Positions 30,756-41,892 of a stretch of 64,000 nucleotides of DNA are shown here, in pieces. Origin of the DNA: Symsagittifera roscoffensis (Eukaryota > Xenacoelomorpha > Acoela > Convolutidae); the NCBI RefSeq assembly GCF_963678635.1, contig NC_087067.1:1054001-1118000 (forward strand), read 5' to 3'. Numbering within the stretch: position 1 is the stretch's first letter; every line of letters starts with the position of its first letter. Under the pieces are notes generated by a model, which was not told the DNA's origin, did no database searches, and was given only the letters and a program-made list of their open reading frames with translations. Both the position numbers and the translations under genes were made by a program.

Positions 30756-31653
30756 GTTTGAAAGATCGTTCCAATTTTCAAAAAATGATCAATGGTAGTT
30801 CGGACCATGTTAAAATGCTCCCCCAAAAGCTGTTTAGGGGTAGAGATGTTGATTTGGTTCCAATTTTCTGACGTTTTCAGCTTCCGGCTTTTTTTTGCCC
30901 CCCATCCCACTTGCGAGTAATTTTTTTGTTTGTATGTGTTGATTTGTATGAAAATTTAAATGCGGACTAATTAGGGAAAGACATGTTTGGTATTCACACT
31001 TAACCCTGTAAAAACATGCACGTCATAACATTGATACTCGTGTGAGGTAAGAAAAAGGAAGAAGAGACTCCCATCAATCCCCGCCCCAATCCCCGCAAGC
31101 AATAGCAGGTAATAGCAATTTGATGAAAAATTAGAATTGATAATCAAATTACTTGTGAGAAGCGATAGCAAAAAAACCAGCCGGAGTATGATAAACCAAC
31201 CGAAAACGCGCGAAGTGTATAAGCCAGCCAGCCCAAAAATAACATCATATGTTTGAATTAACTGTTACTTAATTGTTACTTAACTATTATAGCACTTGTA
31301 TATACCACCGTTTGAAGCATCGTTCCAATTTTAAAAAATTGCTCGATGACATTTTGGACCAAACTGATATCGCCCCCAAGCAGTTTAGGTGAAAGGGTGG
31401 GTGTTAACTTGGTTCCAAGTTAGGAAATTTCAGCCATTCAGAATCGAGTATTTTACATGCAGCGCCTAGCAAATTCAATGCGAATTAAATGCAGGGTTGG
31501 AATATCTTAACTTATTCTAACTGGGGCGGAGCAAAACCTTTTTGTAAAAGAAAATTGAGAGAAATTTAAGAGCAATCGGAACATTCGGGGATTTCCTACA
31601 TTATTTGCTCAAAGCCTTTTTTCTTAATCAGCAAAATCACGCTGTTTGTTTAC
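30756..31653. other. no gene seen
   Basis: AT-rich intronic or intergenic sequence. Two diverged copies of a block starting 'cgtttgaa...atcgttccaattttcaaaaaat' (30757 and 31308) show another dispersed repeat. A 66-codon minus frame (30971-31171) is uncalled. Confidence 0.45.
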
Positions 31654-31819
31654 CGTTGTTATATTGGAACCAGGTGTAGTTCCAGTGGTTGCAAATAACA
31701 TCATCAGGGTTCGCGAAGCACACTCCATAGGGGAGAGATGTGTCACCCTCCTCAATTGATGCACTCACTTCATTCGAGTCTCTATCTGTCTCTGGAGTAA
31801 AAAGGTCCACAAAGTCCAT
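31654..31819 (-). CDS. putative first coding exon of the receptor gene (extracellular N-terminus)
   Basis: The minus frame begins MDFVDLFTPETDRDSNEVSA (ATG at 31819) and runs to WFQYNN, with donor G|GTAAAC at 31654. It is acidic, has two Cys and one N-glycosylation sequon (NYT), and has no hydrophobic start, as expected for a short extracellular GPCR N-terminus. GC is clearly above the flanks. The frame is open a further seven codons upstream (to about 31840), with an acceptor-like CCACAG, so the ATG may not be the real start. It ends in phase 1, whereas the next recognised exon (19191) needs phase 2, so at least one small exon is missing between them. Assignment to the receptor rests on strand, position and composition only. 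Confidence 0.5.
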
Positions 31820-32160
31820 CACTGACCTCTGTGGATCCAATGCTTTAACTAGTCATATAGGAAATGAGCTCCAATGAAATATACCACATGCAAAATTTCA
31901 ATAAATTGATTTTTGGGAGCAACGGGATCTAGGAGTGTAAAATTTTGTAGAAAAAAAAACAAAAAAGTTTGCGAGCTCTTCTAAAACACTGTAAACTTAT
32001 TATTTTTTCTGATTTTTTTCAGCTTACTTTTCTTATTAATCAGGCCAGAATTTGAGACAATTTCTGCAAAAAATATATCAAAATCAAAATGCCTTTTTTA
32101 ATCAAAATTCGAAAAAATTGACAGATAATTCAGGCGTGGTCTGTTTGTTTTTATTCCAAC

Positions 32161-32572
32161 CAGGGGCGGATCTAGGATTTTCTCAAGAGGTGAGGGTTGT
32201 ATATTCAAAAAATTTTCAAAAATTTTGTCGACCTTTTTTTAGGTCGGACCAAATTCATTTCCGAGCTCTCTCAAAGCATTAAAAAGAGCTTGTTTTGGCC
32301 ACATTTTCTTGTTTTGGCCAAATTTTTTAGGTCGGACCAAATTGATTTCCGAGCTCTCTCAAAGCATTATAAAGAGCTTGTTTTGGCCAAATTTTCTTGT
32401 TTTGGCCACATTTTTTAGGTCGGACCAAATTGATTTCCGAGCTTTTTCAAAGCATTAAAAAGACCTTATTTTGGCCACGTTTTTCGGCGTTTTCAGGCAT
32501 TTTTTTGGATATCTCAAAATAGCATAAAGGGGGTACCCTTTGTGACCCCCCTCCCCTCTATATTTGCCCCTG
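32161..32572. mobile_element. hAT-type MITE, 412 bp, with 8-bp target duplication ATTCCAAC
   Basis: The ends are CAGGGGCGGATCTAGG and ...TTTGCCCCTG. The octamer ATTCCAAC flanks both sides (32153-32160 and 32573-32580), which is diagnostic of hAT-class insertion. Inside, an 88-bp segment starting AGGTCGGACC is tandemly repeated (32241, 32329, 32417). There is no coding capacity. This is the reference copy for at least six relatives in the window. Confidence 0.92.
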
Positions 32573-32767
32573 ATTCCAACCAACTTCATCTTTCTCAAAA
32601 TCAAAAGATATTTTACCTACCGCTATTTTTTGTGAAAGCATTGGCTTTTGAAAATTGGCAATTTAGCTAATTTAGGACAATTAATGGGGGATCCAAAAGT
32701 TCTCTTCTCAAAAAAGTAAAAGGATTGAGCTGAAAAATTGATCCGTCCTTCTCTCACGAGATTTGCG

Positions 32768-32784
32768 CCCCCCCCCCCCCCCCC
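32768..32784. repeat. 17-base C tract
   Basis: Homopolymer run within a degraded MITE fragment ('ttctctcacgagatttgcgcccc'). Confidence 0.9.
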
Positions 32785-34192
32785 TACTAGTAACCAGTTT
32801 TGCAACCATACCAGTTGAATTGCGGCAAAATAATTGTTCCAAACGCCCAAATGAAAAATGTATCACCCTACACTTGGCATAGCGTGTGGGGGTGAAAGAA
32901 GACTTAACAACAAAAATGAAAATTCTTACAAAAACTATTTTCGATTTCTTTGAAACTTTATGGATTCTCTAAAAAACTGTTTTTTTTATGGATTCTCTAA
33001 AAAAGTCTTTAAAAGCAGTCAAAGCAGTCAGGTCTCTCCTGGTATAAGTAGTATTGTTCGACCTTTTAGGAATGTTACCCACACTGAAGTTCCATGGATA
33101 ATAATTGATTTGAATTGGTTTTCGTATTCAAAATGTTGCCATTATAAACAGTTATAATTATATCTTTCATAAACGATACGATTGTTTTAGAAATTTACAA
33201 AATAAAAATATGAAGTCAGACCATAAAAATTCGTTATCATCTGTTATTATCAACGGAATTTTATAGCAAAAAAATTGGGTTCTGTCACTGGATTCACTGG
33301 ATTGAAATTTGATGCACTTACATTAGGAACGGATACCCCTTTCTGGCTTAGCTCTGCTGAGATGATCGTCTGAGAGGTTAATTTCGGTTACTATTTAACA
33401 AAACTAGCGGGTGCAAAACATTATTTGCTTAATGGAAAAGATTTAGTCAGACAAATAAACAATGATTTAATGTACGATGAGTAGCAAATTATTTATATTG
33501 ACTAAGTTTGGTGGTAGTAGTTGCTATAAGCCATTTGCTTTGTCATAATAGCTTGTTATTATATTGTTGTTTGATGTATTGGTAAGCTATCAGGCTATTT
33601 CTAGCTAATTTACCGCAAAATAGTTCGAAATAAACAAATAAATAAATGAATGCAATCAAGGGAAGAATTGGAGGGCTTCGATTTTTCTCAGGGATTCCAC
33701 TACTTTATTATAAAAAAAATCGTTTTCTGTACTAGTTTGAGAGATCCACTTTGAAGAGCGTTAGCTATAAGTATAAAGACATAAGCAAAAAAAATAGCTC
33801 GATTCCGTTTCTTTTAATTCATCAGTTGCCTTTATTCACGAGAGAAGTAAAGGCACCCCTCAGATGACTGTTGGGTGAAGAAAAAAAAAACTTCTTCATG
33901 TGGCTGAGCAATAAACTTAAAAATAAAAAAGAGAGTCAAAACATGAGAAAATACGAGAAAAGTATTCCAAAAAAGTTAGCTAAATTTAGCTTTTTTGAAA
34001 GATACAATCAAATCTGAAATGAAAAGATATCAGCTACATGCATCATTCTGTGAATGCTTATCTGAACCCACCTCTCACCTGAATTTAAATCTTAGCTGCG
34101 CCCACCTTTCACTTGCAGGTGAAACTTACCTGCGCTCAATTTCACCTGCAGATGAATTTTAACCAGCAACCTCTTGTCTCCAGCATACTCAT
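32785..34192. other. no gene seen
   Basis: AT-rich unique-looking sequence with only chance frames. It contains a short local duplication of TTTATGGATTCTCTAAAAAA (about 32957 and 32985). Confidence 0.45.
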
Positions 34193-34316
34193 CCCCCCCC
34201 CCCCCCCAACAAACAACTACAACCAAAAGAGAAGAGATTGGTTAGCTGATTCAAACCACCAACCAACCATCCTCCCTTGTCACTCATCTCATCTCAACAC
34301 AACCCCCCCCCCCCCC
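34193..34316. repeat. two long C tracts (15 and 14 bases)
   Basis: Runs at 34193-34207 and 34303-34316 lie in a C/A-rich stretch just before the gypsy LTR. Confidence 0.9.
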
Positions 34317-34466
34317 ACCCAAAAAAAACACCCTCCAGATTGAAATTATTACCGATGAAGCAGAAAGCAGAAACCCAATCCCTTGATTTATCAAAGTCTT
34401 AATTGTTCGTTAACACCATTTACTATACTAACTGTCACTCCAGACCGAATAAAGTTGAAATATATA

Positions 34467-34680
34467 TGTGAAAAGACAATTTCGATAGGTAATTAATCCG
34501 TTAAGTTTAGTAACCGTAAAGTAGAAAGTTAGTCGGAGACAATAAAATGGCGGTCATCCAAAGGTGACGGACAACTCTGAAGGCTAAATGCCAGTTAGCG
34601 CCAGACAGATAGATAAAGTAGATAGCAACAACTATGATGAAACTGAACTCCAATTGTGAACTAATTTAGATACTATGACA
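34467..34680 (-). repeat. 3' LTR of the 34-40 kb gypsy element
   Basis: A 214-bp LTR with TG...CA ends. The partner is 40315-40529. Confidence 0.95.
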
Positions 34681-34692
34681 TTCCCCTTATTG
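34681..34692 (-). promoter_or_regulatory. polypurine tract
   Basis: The minus strand reads CAATAAGGGGAA immediately before the 3' LTR, as needed for plus-strand priming. Confidence 0.8.
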
Positions 34693-35418
34693 TGAGAAAT
34701 GAAGACTTAATTTAAATACTCAATGAAATGTGGTTATGTAAATGAATGAAAGTTAACAACGAGTTTTAGCTAGAGTTTTGGTTAACTGGTACAGGCAAGG
34801 TTAAACTAAACAATTGAGTTTTTGCCGCTTTACGGAATGCCCTCTCCCTGGACTTAGAACGTTTTTGTTTTCATGCTTTTCCTCCTTTCTATTTCGTCCC
34901 TGGTTTTTCCGCTTTTTGGATATTGTCAATCATGACTGCCCCCATTTTGTTGACTGCCGTACGTTTCCTTCACGAACGTCTTGAGCTGGTCTGGTCTAAC
35001 GAACTTGCTGAAACTTGACTCGAATACGAAACAAGCCGTTGCTTCCTTCCCCGCTTTTTGCTTCCGGCTTGTGGAATCTCCGATTTGTCCTGCGTTACAG
35101 TCTCGTCGCGCTCCGTCTCCTTTCGATTCTCTTCCGTCGTGTCGTGCTTCCTCCGGTTTGTTTCAATCTCCGCCTCTCGTGGAAGAGTGTACTCCGTTGC
35201 CGTCTCGTAATTGCTTGGTCGAAATGTTATGGGCTCCGTTTGTTGTCCCCACTAGATGTTCCTTGTCTTTCCCCTTTAATGTTCGTCCCCGGGTTTTCCC
35301 CCTTCGATTCGGTCGCTTGTATTTTCGTCGCCAGTGGTAAATAGTCGTCTTCGTCCGATTCCGAGTCCTCCACGTTATCCCTGATTTGGCTTTTTTCTTG
35401 TTTGCCTGCGGTGCTTTG

Positions 35419-35821
35419 TTAGGTAGCTGTGGTGTTTTTTGAGCTAGATGGTCGGTTTGCGAGTAGTTTCCGTATCAGGTCCAACGATGTAGGCGGTGCG
35501 GCAATCTGACCAGGCGACAATTTCTTCGGAGGGTTGGTCCGTTTTAGTGCTACTGCCGATTTTCTGAGCACAGCACCGTTACTCATTTTAGTAGTATGCT
35601 CACTCTGACTTATGATACTGGATTTCAATGGTTTATACCTAATTAGGTTGGGCTATCCCGTACGCTGCATTATTACCGCTGATAGTGGTCCGAACAATCC
35701 CTGGTTCGTTATCCTGGTTAGCGATCCGGTCGTCGGCTAATCTCATTGGGTGGCGCCTGTTCTTAACGTCGTACTCAGTATCCGAGCGGACTGCCCAGTT
35801 GGTGTCCATTGGTTCTGGCAT
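35419..35821 (-). pseudogene. C-terminal remnant of pol
   Basis: Two short frames (35639-35821 and 35419-35628) contain RKSAVALKRTNPPKKLSPGQ-type basic sequence, comparable in place to the post-integrase extension of the 21-29 kb element. Further downstream to the LTR (34693-35418), CG-richer sequence has only overlapping chance frames. Confidence 0.5.
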
Positions 35822-35851
35822 CGCTTGAGCGTCCGGGTCTCGTTCATCTAA

Positions 35852-36627
35852 TCAGGCAGATTTTGAGCGTATTACGTTTTCCCAATTAAGATTTCTTAAT
35901 GACGGCTTTTTGGTTAAGTTTCTGAGGACTGTGTTAGCTTCCCGACCATGGTGCGCTTCAAACGGTGTTAGATTCAGGGTGGTGTTTTTAGCGAAACTCA
36001 AAGCTCCAAGGGTTCCGGTTTTTTCTCTCGCGCATACGTCAGAACTGATTTCTTGAGACTGCCGTTGGTCCGTTCGACGCACCCTGTTGCTCGATGATCG
36101 TTAACTTGGGATGTAAGTATTTCAATTACTTCCTTGTGACAGAATGTTCTGACCTCCTTGGACATAAAAATCGTTCCCTGTTCAACTCGGATTTGTCGCG
36201 GTACTCCGTGTGCGATTATATTTGATTTTAAGACTTTTACGATTTTTTCCGACCGATTTGAATTACACACCATGGCCGATGGCTATCAAGAAAAACGATC
36301 CACTGCCACCAGAACATACTTTTTAGAATTCCCCAAGTAGCTAATTGGCCCCCAAAAGTCTAACTGCACGGATTCATACGGTTCTTTGGGTTCAGAAATT
36401 TTCCCTACATCCCCTTTTGGGCACATGCTTTTAAAAATTTTACCGGCTAATGTGCATTCTTGGCAATTTCGGAACATGCGGAACATGTAGGGGTACCAAA
36501 TGTTTTTTGCGGCCTCGTACATATTCGATTTCCCATGATGGTAATAGTGCAGTCTGTTGTTTACCGCCGCTTGCAAAGTGTTTGGAATTACGAGTCTCTC
36601 ATCCATCCATAGGCATCCGTTCTTCAC
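35852..36627 (-). pseudogene. integrase remnant of the decayed gypsy element
   Basis: Three overlapping frames carry pieces in order: the HHCC region (LHYYHHGKSN ... CQECTLAGK), first catalytic Asp (QLDFWGPISYLG, KKYVLVAVDRFS), the second-Asp region changed to RVEQGTIF where an Asp is expected, and Glu (ATGCVERTNGSLKK), then NLTPFEAHHGR. Frame breaks separate them and one catalytic Asp appears lost. Confidence 0.85.
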
Positions 36628-37097
36628 ATGAAAATCCTGAGTGTACTGTGCATAATCTTTTACTCATTGCTGCGATTGTTGTATGTAAATCCGGGTCCTT
36701 GTACTTGATCATTTCGATGATTGCTTGTAGTTGAGGTTCTGAGTTGTACAGAGTTTCGGTAAATCGAAGGTTAAAAAATTCTGGAAGAGCGTTCTGTTTG
36801 TTAACTACTTTACAATTTCTAGGGACATAATACGATTTTCAGGGTTAACCGGCGGATAACTTTGACCAGGGTAAATCGAAGGAATTGAAATAATGGTGTT
36901 AATTTTAGTGCACCGGACTTCTGTTGTGGATGCCTGTATATCTTGATTTATCTCCCCTATCTCGTCGCTACTGCTAATGCTTGGGTGTCGTTCCAGTAAT
37001 TTCTTGATGTTGCGTTCCATGTTTAGGTTCGATTTTGAGCTTTTGAAGTTTATACGCGCATTTGAGTAACCGAAATCTGTTTCAATAATTGTCCCAA

Positions 37098-37945
37098 TTA
37101 AATTCTCAATGTACATAAGTGACCAGCCGGACATGCAAGCAATTTGTCGCTCTGTGATTGGTCCAATTTCCGCGCGCATATGTTTTCGCCCTCTACTGGC
37201 TGTTTTCTATTCGATATTTTACAAACGCATTTACTATGATTATTATTGGCCTTTGGAGACTCGAATTTACCTTTGGAGAAATCTTTCTTTTTAAATCCGA
37301 GGGTGGATCTAATTTGACTAACTTTCGCAACCGTGAACATATTATCATATGTGCTGACCGGTTCAGCGTCCGAACTCGGGTGCCTCGATAGGCAATCCGC
37401 GAAACCGATTTTAGCCCCGGGTTTGTGTTCCACTTGAAAATCAAATGGTATGAGGCGATCTAGCCACCGGGTTAATCTACCAAACATCGTCTTGTTGTTT
37501 TTGTTATTACCATTTAGCAGCGATACCAGGGCTTTGTGGTCCGTGACGAATAAAAATTATCTCCGCAGCCTATTATTTCGGAAATATTCCGCCCCCACAC
37601 AACTGGCATATCCAGCATATCCAGCTCGTTTATTGAATAATTTTTATCCGCCTCGTTTAAGTACCGGGATCCGAAAGATATCGGCCTCCATCCGTCGGAA
37701 TCAAGTTGTTCAAGGACCGCACCGAGCCCGTTATGGCTTGCGTCACAGACGATTCTTGTGTCATGGTGTATATCGAAATGCCGGAGTTCCACTATGTTCG
37801 CTACCTGCTTCTTTAGATTCTCGAATGATATTTGACACTCATTAGTCCAGATATGCTCATTTTTTCTGCTTAATAGGGGGCGTAGCGTGGCCGACGGTTC
37901 CGCGAAAGCTGGGAGGTATTTTTGTAGGCTATGAAAGATGCCCAT
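37098..37945 (-). pseudogene. RNase H remnant of the decayed gypsy element
   Basis: Frames 37514-37945 (IVCDASHNGLGAVLEQ, ISFGSRYLNEADKNYSINELD) and 37098-37487 (RLTRWLDRLIPFDFQVEHKPG) together give RNase H and the tether region, separated by a frame break near 37510. Confidence 0.85.
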
Positions 37946-38074
37946 GAACTATTTTAATTGCGGAAATGATTTAGGGGCCTTTAGGGACTCGATTGGTTCT
38001 GTTTTTCGGATTAGCTGTGTAAATCCGGTGCAAGTTATTTTATGCCCCAACCATTCGCATTCTTTTTGCGCGAA

Positions 38075-38722
38075 TTAGCAGTTAGTAAGTTTCAGCGACA
38101 TGTTTTTCCGATCTAATTTCCGTAAAATCTTCTCGACCGCCAAGATATGCTCAATTTTGGTGCCTTTGATGACAACCAGGATGTCATCTATGACTGCGTA
38201 CGCCTGTGGAAATTCCGATAGGATTGTATCCATTACTCTCTGGAATTCCGGCGGCATGGTTTTGAGGCCGTAGAACCCCGTTCGAAAACGGTATGTGCCC
38301 GTTGATTTTCCCCCTACTAACGAAAAATTACATTGAACGCTAGTCTTTGGACCAAGTGGTAGCTGACCGTAAGCGTATGTAAGGTCCATCGTAGAAAAGT
38401 ATACATCCCCTTGTTTCCGTTCACTTATCGTTTGTCCTACGGTATCCATGAGCTCTTCGATATTGGGCATTTGATATTTATTCTTGTGGACTTGTTTATT
38501 TAACTCCCTTTACTCTGGCGCTAATTCAACTGACCCGTATTTTTTCACTGTAATTACAATCGGGGAGACGAAGTATTTGTCAGAACATTCTTCCAGTTTT
38601 TCGATATGCCCTTGCTGCAAAAGTTTACTATTTTCCTTATCGACTTTATCTTGCAATGTTATCGGTACTCTCCGGCCTTTTTGTTGGATTGGCGTTAACG
38701 TTTCGAAAAATTCCGCGTGCAC
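38075..38722 (-). pseudogene. RT remnant of the decayed gypsy element
   Basis: The frame 38075-38470 has YFSTMDLTYAYGQLPLG, YRFRTGFYGLKTMP and AVIDDILVV, where the catalytic YxDD has become VIDD. The upstream frame 38510-38722 has GRRVPITLQDKV and YFVSPIVITVKKYGS. Loss of the Tyr plus frame breaks makes it inactive. Confidence 0.85.
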
Positions 38723-38786
38723 CTTGTAATTCCTAATTTTATCGGTTCTATGAAAAAAAAATATTAAATTACGTACTGAAATAAGT

Positions 38787-39119
38787 CTAATATGGGTCTA
38801 ATGAGTCCTCCTTGCTTGGCAATTCGGCCCCCGCTGGTTCTCCTTGAACTGACATCACCTTTTGCTCCGGTGTTCTTTGCACTAATTGTAATCCCAGATT
38901 TGTCATTAGATCCCTCCCAATGATCGGCGGACTGTTTCCTCCTATCACCTTGATTCTTGCTTCGGTCACCCATCCGTTTGTCTCCAGTGATACGTTTATC
39001 GTCCCTAGCAGCTGTAAAGGATTGTTTCCGTAATGCCTAAACTCGTCGTCCTCCGGTGCTGGCTCCTTTACGTTCACGCCTGCACTGCCCAACGTTCGTT
39101 TGAGTTCTCCAACTGTCAA
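38787..39119 (-). pseudogene. protease region remnant of the decayed gypsy element
   Basis: A 110-codon frame contains PPIIGRDLMTNLGLQLV, matching the second conserved protease motif (GxDxLxxLG). The upstream catalytic Asp region is near 39140-39170, where the minus strand encodes WIDSGSPISI in the following frame piece. Confidence 0.7.
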
Positions 39120-39617
39120 TATTGAGATCGGTGATCCGCTGTCTATCCAGACGTTTGTTTGCCTACCATTTATCTTAGTTGGCAGTCAAGCGCTGGCCAC
39201 TTTCAACTCGGTTTCCTTCCGAGATTTTATGGCCATTACAACATAGTCTCCTGAATTGTCCGAATCCCACGATCGTTGCCTCTTTTCCGGAGTGTTGACC
39301 CATCCTACTGAATTTTCGTGTTGCGAATAAATATCCTCAGCTTAACCTGTTTCGCTAACATCCTCATCCTCCTAGTTTTGAATCTGTCCCACCGCAGGTC
39401 TCCCCCGGTTAGCCCTCTTTCCCCGACAGGTTTTCTTTTAATGTCGGGTCTTTCGGCAAAAATTACATGTCGCACTCCGAGCTGGGCATCTAGTTAGATG
39501 TTCCGGAGTAAAGTTGGGTTGGTCACAATTATAGCACTTTTTAGATGCTCCCCCTCTCATGTCTGCTCGTCCCCTGAACGATCCACGGCCGCGCTGTCTG
39601 CTGTATCGGTATCCCCC

Positions 39618-40127
39618 TCAGATTGTCCCCACCGGTTCCGTTTTAATTTGGAACGCTCCGGCTCCACCGGTGGTTCCGCTAGTTGTTGCTCTCCCGGTTG
39701 TCGAACCATATAATTTAGCATACTTACATCCACGCTCATATGACAACGCGATGCGATACACCTCCTCTGGTGTCTTTGTGGATCGAAATAGCTCGTTCTG
39801 TGCCTCTCTATTATTCATGTTCACAATGAATACGTCCCTGAGAATTCTGGTCTCCAACGCTCCAAAGGTGCATCGTGCTGCTAGTCCGCTTAAAACTGAA
39901 TGCAACTGCTCCAAGGATTCTCCAATGTGCTGTTTTCTTGCCAATAACTGGAATTTTTCATAAAATTCATTTCGTTCTTTCTTGAGCTCAGTTTCTATGG
40001 CATCTAATACTCTAGGATACCGTGTTGTAGATAGATCCAGGTGTGGCTTGCTCTTATGCAATTCATCTTGCCGTTTTTCCCACAGACACAAGTACAAGTT
40101 CGATATTAGAGTTTTTTCAGCCGCCAA
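39618..40127 (-). pseudogene. Gag remnant of the decayed gypsy element
   Basis: A 169-codon frame has FYEKFQLLARKQHIGESLEQ and RDVFIVNMNNREAQNELFRS, closely paralleling RFKFLGRRQKEHESLEKF and RDIFITNMRNVEIQKKL of the 21-29 kb element. This shows the two belong to one clade. A zinc-knuckle region follows at about 39400-39560 but is broken. Confidence 0.8.
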
Positions 40128-40304
40128 CTGATTTCTCCGGTAGTGCCATAATCTGGACTGCTGTTAGCGTACTGGCATAGTAAAAGTTTCTCGGATTGAT
40201 ACTGTGTTTGGCCACCATCCCCCATTGAAATCGGTTAAACCAAAACCCCTATAGCATTGATGGCTCTGCGAACGTAGAGGGCCAAAACGACGTAATCCCC
40301 TGTT

Positions 40305-40314
40305 GGCTGCGCCA
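40305..40314 (-). promoter_or_regulatory. primer-binding site TGGCGCAGCC
   Basis: Directly adjacent to the LTR end (minus strand ...CACA|TGGCGCAGCC). It matches the complement of a tRNA-Ser 3' end (GGCTGCGCCA) over ten bases. The last LTR base A plus TG makes an ATG, and ATGGCGCAG would encode Met-Ala-Gln. Confidence 0.85.
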
Positions 40315-40529
40315 TGTGAAAAGACGATTTCGATAGGTAAATTAATCCGTTAAGTTTATTAACCGTGAAGTAGAAAGTTAGTCGGAGACAATGAAATGGC
40401 GGTCATCCAAAGGTGGCACACAACTCCGAATGTTGAAAACCAGTTAGCGCCAGACAGATAGATAAAGTAGATATCAACAACTAGGAGGAAACTAAACTCC
40501 AATTGTGAACAAATTTAGATACTATGACA
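40315..40529 (-). repeat. 5' LTR of the 34-40 kb gypsy element
   Basis: A 215-bp LTR with TG...CA ends, followed at 40530 by the ATATA target duplication. Confidence 0.95.
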
Positions 40530-40615
40530 ATATAATTTCCGAGAAACTGAAACGCGAAAAGTCCTGGGGCTGACCCAGTATGACCGACCCAGTAAATATA
40601 TCATAGTATCATAGT

Positions 40616-40925
40616 AAAAAGTATCAGACGGTCAAAAGTATCACAAGTATCAGAAGGTCAAAAGTAGCACAAGTATCAGAAGGTCAAAAGTATCACAAGT
40701 ATCAGAAGGTCAAAAGTATCAGAAGTATCAGAAAGTCAAAAGTATCACAAGTATCAGAAGGTCAAAAGTATCACAAGTATCAGAAGGTCAAAAGTATCAC
40801 AAGTATCAGAAGGTCAAAAATAGCACAAGTATCAGATAGTCAAAAGTATCACAAGAATCAGAAGGCCAAAAGTATCACAAGTATCAGGAGGTCAAAAGTT
40901 TCACAAGTATCAGAAGGTCAAAAGT
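40616..40925. repeat. 26-bp tandem repeat, about 12 copies
   Basis: The unit CAAGTATCAGAAGGTCAAAAG plus TATCA is repeated with scattered substitutions immediately outside the decayed gypsy element. Confidence 0.95.
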
Positions 40926-41892
40926 GTCACTCAAGTTTAATTTCGTCCCTATAAATATTAATTTTTTGGTCAAAATTTCATCGGCTAGAAGGCCGCTTTT
41001 GCCCTGGACAGCCGTTGACTCAATCTAGCTAAATGAATTGAAAAAAAGGAAAAAACTGATACCACCTGAAAAACACATGAAATATAACAAAAAAAAGCAA
41101 AATGAAGCAGTGACGTTTGTTGAATGAAAAAGGATTATAATTCAACTAAATATTGCGTGAAAAAATTCAAAAAACGATCGATTGTGATCGATTGTAATCA
41201 ATTTAATGAAATTCCTAAAAGTAGTAACGAATAATATTGTTTCGGAAAATAGTAACATTATAATCCATTTGCTATCGATTATAATCGATTCTTTTTGAAG
41301 TTTACGGAGACTGACAAAAAATTTCATGATAAACTATTATTTTTCCTGCTTACTGAGTTCGGGTTTGGCCAAAACTCTTTGTCTGCGTAGTATTACAAAA
41401 AATTTCTTTAGAAGTGCATTGTCGAGATTTTCATAACAATTTAGCCAAGAGAAAAGAGACTTTGTTTCAGTTTTACTTATCAAAGTCATCATTGTTATGA
41501 AGGTTTTCATTAGAGTTATTCAACTCATCTAGGGAGAGCTTTTTTGGAATGAGAAACAATCACAAGATCAAATAAGTAAAATTTGTAAATACTTTATAGG
41601 TCAAATGCTCTTATTTTTTAATGCGGAATTAAACTTGAAGTGTAGTTTTTTGCGCCGTTAAAAGTAGTTTTTTTTCGAAACTATGAATTCGAAAGATTTT
41701 GTTGGAACCACTGTTTGTTTTAGGACGTTCATTTGTCTCTTTTAAATCATGCAAGATCTGTTTGCTCGGAGGTAAACTGACAGGATGAAAACATATTGTT
41801 TCATAAATAAATACCAATTGACAACAAAGTAAATTCTCTAAAGTTTTCTTTGGCCACTGGAGTCAAACTTATCGATCAGTAATTATTACCAT
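40926..41892. other. AT-rich stretch with an inverted ATCGAT repeat
   Basis: At about 41168-41195 and 41270-41295, CGATCGATTGTGATCGATTG and CTATCGATTATAATCGATTC face each other as imperfect inverted ends of a roughly 130-bp fold-back. No gene was seen. Confidence 0.5.

Larger units (their letters stand above)
34467..40529 (-). mobile_element. full-length decayed Ty3/gypsy LTR retrotransposon (6063 bp)
   Basis: Paired LTRs (34467-34680 and 40315-40529) start TGTGAAAAGAC and end ACTATGACA on the plus strand. A 5-bp direct duplication ATATA flanks the whole element (34462-34466 and 40530-40534). The primer-binding site TGGCGCAGCC directly abuts the 5' LTR, and AATAAGGGGAA forms the polypurine tract at the 3' LTR (minus strand). 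Gag, protease, RT, RNase H and integrase are all recognisable in order but broken by many stops and frame changes. The LTRs differ at roughly 20 of about 215 sites by eye, so it is much older than the 21-29 kb element, to which its proteins are related. Confidence 0.95.

Noticed and set aside
30971-31171. 66-codon minus frame as the missing TM1 exon
   Set aside because: It has a hydrophobic patch but no matching splice phase to either neighbour exon.
40616-40925. CRISPR-like array
   Set aside because: Repeats are contiguous 26-bp tandem units without unique spacers, in an animal-type genome.
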